The notes below the pieces were generated by a model. The model saw nothing but the letters and a program-made list of their open reading frames with translations, was not told where the DNA came from and ran no database searches. A stretch of 64,000 nucleotides of DNA from Straminergon stramineum (Eukaryota; Streptophyta; Bryopsida; Hypnales; Calliergonaceae): the NCBI GenBank assembly GCA_963920665.1, contig OY987263.1, positions 20,789,968-20,853,967 on the forward strand. Reading direction: 5' to 3'. Positions within the stretch are counted from its first letter, which is position 1, and each line of letters begins with the position of its first letter. The position numbers and the translations under genes were made by a program. Of this stretch, positions 1 through 11,400 are shown in pieces.

Positions 1-2460
1 TTCGTTGCCGAGCATTTCATCGTTCTCGAGAACAGCTGGTTTGTCTGGAACTATTTTCTGGAAGTTAGCACGACACGTATTTTCTGCACTTGTGGTTGCA
101 GTTGATGACTTGGGACTGCTCGGTGGTGGTGCGATTGGTTTGTATGAAGTAGAAGCCATGCTTGACTTTAATTGCTGCAAATCCAGCAATTCCTTGGGAG
201 GAGACAAGTCTCGAATTGGAGAATCTATGGTATTTGGAATCCAAATGGCAACAATTTGTCAGACAAAGCACCACGCAGAGCTCCAAAACAAGCAGAAAAC
301 AAGCAACAGGCTCTCACTGTCCCTGTACGAGTAAGGTTCTATTCAAACTTCCTCACAAGTAATGTAAGGAAGGGTACACCCTAAAATGCCATTTTTGGCT
401 ATTGTGCGGAGTCACTACTGTTAGATTGGTCAAATTTTCATATTCTCTGGTTGGCAAGTGAAATGAAGGCAGGTTTCAAACTTCCAAAGCATCAAAGAAT
501 ACCACATTAATTTGGATACTGTTTGCAACAATTTATGGAGGGTCAAAGTTTTTTGGGTAGGTCATGTTCTAAAACCGTTTCTTCAATATATGTACATATT
601 GATTATGGAGATGTACACATAGTGATGATGACAGTTTCAGGCAAGATACAATTTTGGGTGTACCTACTTTGGCTTCTCTCAATGCAAAGCCTCATCCCCT
701 TTGGTCTAGATCGAGTAAAAAAAACCCCAAGTGTGCATGCTCTCAAATGGCATAATAGAGAAGTTGTACAATTTGTATAATTAATGTAAATTTATCAAAA
801 GTGACGATTACCTTGTGATACTGAAACAGGCTGTCGGTCATCAATTTGTACCCTTCTGCAAAATGCAACACGCCATACAAATTTCATATTACATTCATTT
901 GAACTAGGTATTTGAAAAGTTGATCGGCATACTTGGTCCTCTCTCCTTTAATTTGTAGGAGTGTTGCTTAAGTCATTTAACGAAATTGACGTTAAGTCTT
1001 AACGTAAGTTGTACCTCTGTTTTCCTCTTGACGGAACTGCTTCCTCGTTGCTGTCCCAGTCTCCCAATCCCAGTTCCTCTTCCACTTCTTCGCCTTGATC
1101 CGACTGCCGAGCGTGTGAATTCGGTCTTACTCGTTCTCGTAATGAAAATTCTTGGATATTTCGAGTGATCGACTCTTGCTTCTGCTTCCAGGAGAACGCT
1201 CTGAGCATTGAATTTCAATGAGAGTCGATCAGAAGTTCGGCACCAAGTTGTGGAAATTAAAGTATCTGTAGGTATAGAGGATCAAACAGTCACGCAGTTT
1301 TATGTTCAGTGCTCTCGATCACTGGAGAAAAACCCAAAATGTCCATCCATGGAATTTTTTGAAGAATTCGTGAGTCAAGGTCCAATAGGATACAATAGTG
1401 ATGGAAATTGGACACAAAAGAACATTGTCTAGCCACTATTCATTTTGGATTTCTCCTATGAATTTGATTGCCTGGGTAAACAACGTCAATTTTCTTAAGT
1501 TGGGTCCCTGGCTATCAGAAGTTGCGTCTCAAAACAAAATTGCAAACATACCTGTAGACCTTCGCCATTTCTAGGTCCGGAATTGCGCCACCCTACAGTC
1601 TAAATCGATGTTCAATTGTTCTTCATTTCAGACAATTCGCAAGATTAATTTACGTACCTGGTGTGCACACGTCCATCAAGTGGAGACCTTGGACCAGAAT
1701 ACTCTTTCGTGTCTGCTTTCGATGAACTTGAATGCATAGCCCTGTGAACAACTCCCTCATTCTTGTGTACAACTTCCGATTCTTGCAAATCGGCGTCATT
1801 GCTCCCGGCGTCCATTTCACTGCTTCCGGGACTACACGATTGTTTGCTGCTCTTCACTGGAATTGGAATTGCAGTTGCACTCCCGGCAGGTTTCAAGTCC
1901 TCTTCCTTCGATTCACAATCAGATTCGTCGCTTTTGTGAGATTGGTGGCTTCGGCTGGAATTGTAGTTGCTTTTCCCAGACTGCTCAAAAACGAGGGCGC
2001 CAGGTCACGGCACGCATATTAATCAGAACCCAAATGATACACTTTTGGTACATTCAAGTCTGGCCAGCACAAAGAATCAGTACACAAATGACCACTAAAA
2101 CAACATTGTTTAATGCTAAAATTATGCAAATATAATGTATACAGTTAAAAATAATGTCACTATGGTGCTAATTTTGGTGTTGATTTGGCATTGACGTAAT
2201 GACTTTTCCGTATGAATCCACAAACCCACAAAAACTAATCACTGTGTAGGAACATCAATTTTGTGCAGGAGGAGTTCACAAATGTAGACATCTATATCTC
2301 GTAATAATTTTGCATGAATGTTGGAGTAATTTTGGGTTACAGATGACCAAACCTCGTCTCCACTATCGTCGGATGCATTGGCTTCGTGGTCAGATTCTAA
2401 ATCTGAGGTGATGCCAAATTGTGACTCAATTATTTCCATGTCGCGATCGTGGACAGCCCT
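1..2460 (-). other. DZIP1-like gene, C-terminal exons 25-28 (partial)
   Basis: Exons 2353-2460 (36 codons, acidic, ending ASDDSGDE) and 1658-1980 (Ser-rich, phase 2 at its end) are well supported. Exon 1015-1200 or 1004-1200 contains EEVEEELGLGDWDSNEEAV; which donor is used (AG|GTACAA or C|GTTAAG) is unclear. The last exon runs from 224 down past base 1 in a Pro/Ser-rich frame (SPPKELLDLQQLK). Its CATAG acceptor needs phase 1, which favours the donor at 1004 or implies one unseen exon. These exons are noticeably richer in GC than those further upstream in the gene. Confidence 0.6.
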
Positions 2461-5400
2461 CTGTAACCACACCATCACTAGCACAAACTTGTTACAATGC
2501 AACATTGAACTTAGGAGAATATGGACTGGATAGCCAGTTGAAGTCCTATAGAACTGGATGAAAAACATTTCGGATGAAAATGTGACCATATTTGTGACAA
2601 CAAGTCGTGACCAAGGTCTTGACAGTCTATACTTAATATAATAGATGGAAGGAGGAAAGAGATTTCATTTGCAAAAGTCTTCTAATTGGGGACTAAAACA
2701 ATCTTTTCATTGTCTTTAACCTTTAAAGGAGAGATTAGTGACTGTGGAAATCATCCCTTTTGGAACTGTGTGACATCATCTACTTTTAAAAAACAAAAAT
2801 ATTCATTGGAGGTCAAACTATTATGCAAGATCTCTCCTTTTTGCATAAAATTTCAAGGATGAACAATTGCACTTTTGTCCTACATAGAAAGATTCTTTGT
2901 CATCCATCGGACAAAAAATGTCCTCAGCATCGTTGAAAGATTTAGGTTGAAGATGTAGTTGCTATGGAGAATATACGTATTTAAGTGAAGAGGGCACTAT
3001 GTTGAAGATTGTAAAACTAGGAGTGTTGAAAGTTCTTTTACAAGGGGGTTATAAGGAGCATGCTTGAAATAGAGTAGTTTTTAAAAATATTTTGTCATTG
3101 GAATTTTAATACCTCTATATTATTTATAGCAATTTTGAAGGCAGACCCTATTTTTTTAAAACACTAATTTAATTCATGTGAATTTTGAAGTCCCTCTTTT
3201 TTGTGCCAAGGATTAAATATTATTCTATATTTGGATGTTCTTAACTATTTGAGTTTTGTGTTGATGCTCCTCTAATACAGGTTAGGTCATTTGTGACGTC
3301 TTCTGACAGTCACTTGAGTGGGATCTTAATGTACACTAATTATAAAATATGATTGGTATTAATCTCCCTTTCTATTATATGTTAGACTTGTGGCTAATGT
3401 TTCTGGTACATAAGACTATTCAACCCAAGATCTTGGTGCTTAAGAATAATATTTAGTAGGTGCTTACTTGAGTATGCCAAACAATTGCACCTCTTTCATA
3501 TTCCATGAGCTTCCGTTCATTACCATGAATTTGAGACATGCGTAGTGATCGTTGCTTTTCGAGTGCATTGGAGATTGAATTGTATGTATTATCACTGAAG
3601 CATGTTGCACCAAGTAAAATTTCATTTGATACTTAGCTTTTTGTACTACTCCTTCCTAATGTGGATTTATGACCTCTCATCTACATATACCAATGCAACC
3701 AATGAAGATATAGCAATGCTCATCAAATAGGGAAGCAAGGAGTACATGAAATAAAGTTTTGGAAAAGTTTCATATTGTTTGTGTACCTTATGCCATTTGT
3801 GCTTGATGCAATTCCAAATTTCTTCAATTCCTCTCGAAGTTGGACATTGAATTCCTTCAGAGTTAATTAATAAAGTGGATCAGAAACAAAAAGAGCCTTG
3901 TACTTCAATATAGAGACTTGCGCAATATTGAAAAATGAATAAAGTAAAAAAAATTATAGAACTTGGCAGTAAAATAATTATGTATAATATTTAGTGTTCT
4001 ATTGAATAGAAATTTGTATTGTGGCATCTATGATAAGTTGTTGAAGAACCATTAATTTAAGTATTGAATTATACAAAATTTAGCATTGATACATACATTT
4101 TCAATCTTTTTGTGTGCCTTTTCAAAATCTGTTTTTGGATGTGGATATTTAGCAACCACATGTGGCCTGAAAAATGGAAATGTTCATAGATGCTATCATC
4201 TTGGATGGGCAATGGATTGTTGGATATAGTAAATTTATTATGAATTAAGGTGATTAACAAAATAATTGTCTACAAATACACAAAACAAAAAATGAAGTTG
4301 GAATTAAGAAGGATTAGAATAGTTGTGTTAAGCCACTCACAATGTTGGGATGGGCACAAAAGGATGTTCACTCAACCATTTTTGCTTCTCAGGAATTGGT
4401 ATAGAAGGTGCTTCTTCACCAACATCCATGGCAGCGACTTCAACAATTTCTTGGATCTTATGAGCCTACAAGGACCAAACATGTGCTTTTTTAAGATGAG
4501 ACCCATGTGTGCATGTGCCTAAACTTTCAATTGTTGGAATGATGGAAATACCCACCTTTTCGTCATCATGTGGTGTGGTGCCTTTTTTAACTTCATCCTC
4601 CTACAATCCAAACACAAAAAAGGAGTGAAATGCAAAACAATGACAAGTTGCAAGAGGTGGGATCTTCTAATGAATGAAAGGTAGAAGTTTCTTAGTCAAT
4701 AGTTTTAAAATATATAAGGTCATGAAAGAGCTTGAATGTTTTTATTAAGCTAAAATCTACCTTAGTTCCATTAACTTCTTTCATAAAAGACTTCACAAAT
4801 AAATCATTTGATAGTTTTTTGTGCCAAACAAAAATATAAACTAAAGCATTATGGAGTTCTCTATGTGGATGTTTGGAGCATGATTGTAATAGACTCCTAG
4901 ATAGGTATAAAATCAAAGCAAAGACTTTGATCATGTACAGTTATTTATAGTTACTATAATTACTTAGCAAACATGCATATTTTATAGTCTTTCTTATAAA
5001 GATAAGCATCAAAAATTTCAAATATGCATGAACCTCACATCAAACTTCCAAAATAAAGGATGAATTGGATTTTGGCAAAAGATCATATAAAGATTAATTC
5101 TGCTGTCATATTGGCATCAAGTTTAGGGCAAAGAAGCAAGATGCTTAAAACTTGGGCTTCACTTTTTAGCTTGGTGGATTGCACATTTTCAATGTGCAAG
5201 ATTTTTCTTTCTTCAAAGTGGTATTTTTAGGTGGAAGATACTTCTAAGTTCACATGTGTGATCAACTTGGCTTTTAATGATGTCTTCTTTGGAGAAAAGT
5301 TTTAGATTTTTTGAAACTTGAAACGAAATGGCCTCAAGATTGGGATTGGGATTGAAGACGTCTATATAAAGAGGAGTTCGTAATTGAACTTTGGGTCTTT

Positions 5401-8400
5401 CCAATTGATTTTGAGGAATTTCGATGCCTTTCTTTAAGTAGGAATGAACTATTGGAGTTGGTTGGAATCTCTTGTAACCTAATCTAGACTTGCATGGTAG
5501 AAGGGAATGGAATAATAAAATATAGGTGCCTTGAAGCAATTCAAGACTTGCTAGAATGACTTGTGTCTTCTTAACTTCTCCTAAGTTGTATACGAGTTTT
5601 TGCACAATATGATTTGTTGATGACATAGGACTCGTAGCTTCCTCCTTTTTGTGTAAAGAAAATAATAGAGGAATTATCTTTGAATGTTTAAGACAAGAAT
5701 GTGATTCATGCCATAATTTGGAGCTAACTACACTAAATAGGGGTATTAAGGGGACCAAAAAATTAAAGGGATTGATTGTAGAAAACTGTAAATGTTTGAA
5801 ATATGATATATATCCCTAGACACTTCAATAACTACTAATGTACAATAAAGGTAGATATTTATATAGTGAGGAATGTTGATTAATTAGTATGGGTCCCCTT
5901 AATACCCCTATTCAATGTAGTTGTTCTAGCTTAATTACTTCTATTGGTAAAATGCTCCAAACTATTCAACAACAAAACATTGGTGCCTAATCAAATATCC
6001 ACTCAAAATCTTTAAACTAACAGAATAGTGCAACTCACAATCTTTTAGACATGTATACAAAAGGTCAAATCAAAATCCATCAAGGAAAATATAAATGTGT
6101 TTTAGATTATAAAAGTACCGAACAACTTTCACTTTCACTTGGAGTTTCCAACTTGTTCTTGTGAGGATGTTGAGTTCCTTGCTTGCAACTTCTTGTGTCT
6201 CTAACTCTGGTTTGACTCTCTTTCTTCTTTTCCTCTAATTTCTCTTTTTCAAGCTCCTTAGCTAAAAGTCTTTGGACAGCTTTTTGGCGCCTACAAGATT
6301 GGATGACATCAACTCTTATAAATTGAGCTTAACATGAAACTTGAGTCTTGAGAATACAAATGCAATAGAAAAAGACAATTGAGTAGAGAATTTGACTCAA
6401 TGAAGACCAAAATGTAGGGCGTTTGCAATAAACACTTAGACTATGTTTTGTCATCCGTTGTAGGGTGAACAATTTTTTTGCATTAACTTTTGCTTTATAT
6501 CTTGAAAGGACCCCAAATTCATAAATATAGTACAAAAAACATTATACACCTACGAGAACTTTTTACAATTATCAAAAATCATTTACTATTTAAAATTATC
6601 CATGATTGTTTGTCACCCTAACTATTTTGGAGTTTTTTTGTACTATTATGTACCCCAAAATACAAAATTGGAGCTAGAAATTGGGATCTGAGATCATCTA
6701 CAAGGATAAATAAAATTGATATAATAATTTGAAAAAATAACATTTCTCCATCTTGCACATGTAGTGTTCAAGTGTCCTATCTTTGTATCAACACAAAGAT
6801 TGGAGAATTCTTTTTCATCAAGATGTAGCTAATTGATTAGAAGCCCTTTTAGGTTGGAAGAGATTTTCATTTTTATTTTTTATTTTTGAAAGTTTTTTCT
6901 ATATTTGAAAATACAATTGTGAAAATATCTATTATCTTAACATTTTCAATTTCCCTATTTAGTGCATAACTTTTAGAGAATATTTTTTGGGGCCTTGAAT
7001 TGTTTTAGAGAGTGCATAATTTTTAGAGTTCTACTAATTATCCATAATTTTTTTTATTTCTTTTTATCTCAATCTTTTTCCAATACAAAAATAAAAATGC
7101 AATAAAGAGTACAAGTATTTTTTACAATTGCTTTGCATTCCAATTTTTTCTAAGATATATACCTTTTTTGCTCTGCATGTGCAACAACCATCTCTTTCTC
7201 TAGTTTTGCATGCATCTCTTCAATTGTGGTTGGACTCTCATCTCCTCTAGAGTCATTCTGCAAAAAATGAAATAGAAATGAGCTAGACAATATGCATTGA
7301 GATATTTTAATCAATGCCAGGGATAGATTTTTATGTAGAAAAAATGACTTCCAAAAATCAATCCAAAGTGTGAATGACTTTTATTGTGTTGGAAGATCAT
7401 GGCAAAATTCACTTCCTTTGAGAGGAACGTGGCTCCAAAAGATTATTTCTATAACCCAAAAAATAAATGTAATGAAAACAATTGATAATGTAGCTACAAT
7501 GACAAAACTCTTGACATGAGAGTCAATAGAGAGTAACTTGACATAAAAAAGACAATATTCTTGTGCTAAGAATCAAGTTTACTTCACAAATTGGGTAATC
7601 TGGAAATGCCATCAAGCAGGACCCATCCAAATGAACTAATGGAATAAGAATTCTTAAATGTACAACAAAATTGTTTAGAAAACCATCACATTTCATAGGA
7701 CCTAAAATCCCTACCAAAAATGTTCATATCACACACATCTTAAATCCTCCACATCATTGAGAATGTGATTTATAAAAATAGCAAACCTTTTTAATTGCTG
7801 AAGATTTTGGCCTTTGCATTGAAGTTCTCATTTTTTCAAGTGAAGACTCATATTTTGCTTCTTTAGATACAAGAGATGGCGTTCTTTTTGTAGGTGATAT
7901 AGAGTGTCTGTAATGTTCATACTTAGGTGATGAATCATGTTCACTTGGCTCTTCATTGTAATGTGTTGATATTGCTTCTATTCTTTGAGTCCGTGATATA
8001 GGTCGGGCTAGAGCATGGAGACCTTGATCCTTATCAAGTTCTCTTATCAACCGTTCTTTTGGAAAAGGACCTTGCATCTCTTTTAGTAGAGACAATGCAA
8101 TAGGTTCTTCTTCAACCTACATACAATCTCAATTGATCCCATCCACACTTAGAAAATTTGTAATTGAATCAATGGGATACCACATTCTTTAATTTACATT
8201 GAAAAAAAATAGGAGGATCAATGTATAAAATTGAAAAATTTACAATTTATATTGTATTTGCTAATGTGATACTTTCAAAAAAATTGTAATTTTTTGAATG
8301 GCTTGACAACATATATCAAACTCCCTAGTTCGTTGTGATTGATGCACTAGGAAAAAGCTTTCTTTAATAATATAATTATCAATTGTATTTACAACTAAAC

Positions 8401-11400
8401 CAATGGAAACTTCAAAATTATGAAGATCCAATGCACCAAAGTCTTGATTTGTAAACTTCTTTGTTTCAATTATTTCAAGGGTATTCTTGGATATGGTATG
8501 GCATGTGAGGATAGAGAAATATATCATTTATATCATCATCCTTTATTTCAAGTAATTCAATTGGCACTTCCACTAATTAAGATTCTAGATTTTTATAGAA
8601 AATTGAAGAACAAGTCTTTGATTTGTTGGTTGAAAGGGGATTTAATTTAGTATATCTTTTGGATATTTGTTAGAAGCTTCAAGATTAGGCTCATTAGTTC
8701 CATCAACAACAATGTCAACTTAGACAACCATGTGTTTTACCTTAGACATGGTTCTTTTGAGGTGTTGATTTTCCTTGCGCAAGTCATCTACCTACAAAAT
8801 TCCATAGATAGAAAAAGCATGCAACTCAAACATTGCATCAATCACTTAAGAACAGCACAAAACCTTGCCACTTCGAAGAGATTATTATGTTCACTTATTG
8901 GTTTCAAAGTGAACTAGTAGCTACTATCAAACATAGAATTAGATGAGCTCTAAAGATGCAAATAAATTACTACTTATATTATTGCAAAAATGAAATATTA
9001 TACCTATTACAACATCCTCTGAATTTTGCTGGAAAAAAGAAGTTTTAGCTTCAAACTACATTAATTAATCATTATATGGTAGAAAGACAAGGTGTTAAAT
9101 TATCTTTAAAATCATGAAATGTCACCTTTTGTAAGGTGCCTAGTTTACTTCTTATTCTAGAATGCATTTTAATTCAATTTGTATTATTTTAGAATGAAAA
9201 GAAGACATGCAATTACATGCAATCTAATTTCATTGAATTTTGTTTTCTCCGAGCTACAATGAAGGTTCCAAACTTTTTAAGCAACACTTGAAATGAATTA
9301 AATTGGATTCCTCTTTGTGGTGCAAAGTTGCAAAGCAAGAAACTATAATACCTCTCATTAGGAAAAAGACAATTCGATATAACTAGATGGAATGCAATTA
9401 TTCATTGGTAACATAATTCCAAAACAAAAAGAAAATTGAATAAAAATTCAAATGCAATTTGATTTGGCAAATAAGTGTCTTAAGGACCAAATGGAGGATG
9501 AAATTCAATGACTTTTACAATAAATTTAACATGAATAACAATTTATAACAATTAATAATGAAATTGATATTAGTCTAGTATACAATTATGGAAAATCTAA
9601 CAAATAGGATTGGTCTTGCACTTTTGCAATATTTAGAGAAAATAACAAGTTTTGACATGATCATTACTTGAGTCTCGAGTACAAAGACACTCTTCCGCTT
9701 AGCCAATTGCAAGTCTGAAACCTGTAATGATTTGATTCTAAGTGCATATTGGCAAAAATATGACAACAATAGAATCAAAATTGTTCCATTCTTTGATTAT
9801 ATAATTTTTTTTCTAAAAGAACAATTCTTTTATGCCAATATAATACAATATTATGGAAAACAGAAACATGCCACATTTAACTACTTCTAGACTTTTGAAA
9901 GTCCAAAATTAATAATGGTCATTAAGAGAAAAAAAATGGTCATCAAGAAATAATGCAAAACATCTAGAGATCTATACAAAACAATGGGAGATCAATTCAA
10001 AACATTTGGAGAACAATGGAAATTGTCCATGTGTTTCGAAAAAAACCCCAAATAACTAGAGATCTATATAAACATTGAGAATCTCTGCAAACCTTTGGAG
10101 ATCTTTGAATGTTCTATCTAGAAATTCATTGAATAGTCTAGAAGTAGTTAAATGTGGCATAAACACATTGAAAGACTTTTGTTCAATGATTCTTACTTCT
10201 GCGTACGCTGCATTCAATTCCTTCAGTAGTTTGGAATTCTCCTGTTATGTACTCTAAATGTAATTATTCCAATGAACCAAGATCTTGTCAAAACAACGGA
10301 ACACATTGAAAACTAGTGCAATAAAATTAAATATATGGAAGCTCAATGAACACACAACTTAAATTAGATAAAATTGGATGAATCAAATATCAATATCACC
10401 TGACCAAGTGTCTTCACTTGATGTTCCAAACTGTTAAACTTACTTTCCAAATAATATAATCTCTAATACACACAAGTATCCAATATTAACCCTTAAAACA
10501 ACAACGGGGACATTTTGTGTCCAATTGGATGACAAAGAATCTTCCTATGTATTAGGATAGAAGTGCAATTGTTCATCTTTGAAATTTTATGCAAAAAGGA
10601 GAGATCTTGCAATGTAATTTGACCTCCAATGAATATTTTGTTTTTTTTAAAGTAGATGATGTCATGGAGTACCAAAAGGGATGATTTCCAAGGTCACTAG
10701 CGAGACATTTTAAGGATTAAGTATGATTACCAGGTCTTTGTCAAGAATTTAGCCAATGACATAGAAAATGGTTCACTTGATATAAAAAAATGTTTGAGAT
10801 CACTATAACTAATACCTCTTGATTAGGACCATTGTCTTTTTCTTTAATTTTTTCGATAGCATATAGACTTCCAAAATGGTTGCTCTGAGAAAACCATCCA
10901 ACACCTTCTTAACACATGAATTTCAATAGAAACTTTGAAAATAGGAAATTACTAGGCAAAAGCCAAAATCTCCAAAAGATGCAAAACCTTACATTTGGAG
11001 CACCAGAAAGAATTTGTGTTTGGAGTATTTCAAGTCGAGTTTGAACTTCATGCAATTGATTGTTACTTTGCTTTAAATCTTCTTGCAATGATTGAACCTA
11101 CAAAGTGTTTTGCATTTCAATCTTTCATCGATGTATATGAGTGTTTTATGGATTGATATATAATAAGTTCACAAATCACCTTGATGAGGTTTTTAGTAAT
11201 GTAATATTCCAATCTCAATTAAAAAGTGTGTAGAAAATTCAATTTTGATTGCTAAAACTCAAGGTGTTTGACATTATGTAATTGATTATTAAATAAAAAA
11301 TGTGACACCTCATTTATAGAGGATATATTGAAACAACTACACTACCAAACACTATAAAACTTGTAGAAATCAACTAGCTAAGATCCTTCATTTTCACCTA

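Larger units (their letters stand above)
3468..8116 (-). other. DZIP1-like gene, exons 17-24
   Basis: Exons: 7787-8116 (110 codons, the largest internal one), 7163-7257, 6119-6290, 4556-4600, 4341-4465, 4097-4166, 3787-3854 and 3468-3594. Phases run 0, 2, 0, 0, 2, 0, 2, 0 and all joins are consistent. The 7787 exon carries PFPKERLIRELDKDQGLHAL and a Ser/Arg/Pro-rich stretch. The 3787 exon gives REELKKFGI, resembling the short C-terminal helix of the DZIP1 family. The 3468 exon continues in coiled-coil style (ALEKQRSLRMSQIHGNE). Donor/acceptor motifs are good except the AAG acceptor of 3854. Confidence 0.8.
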
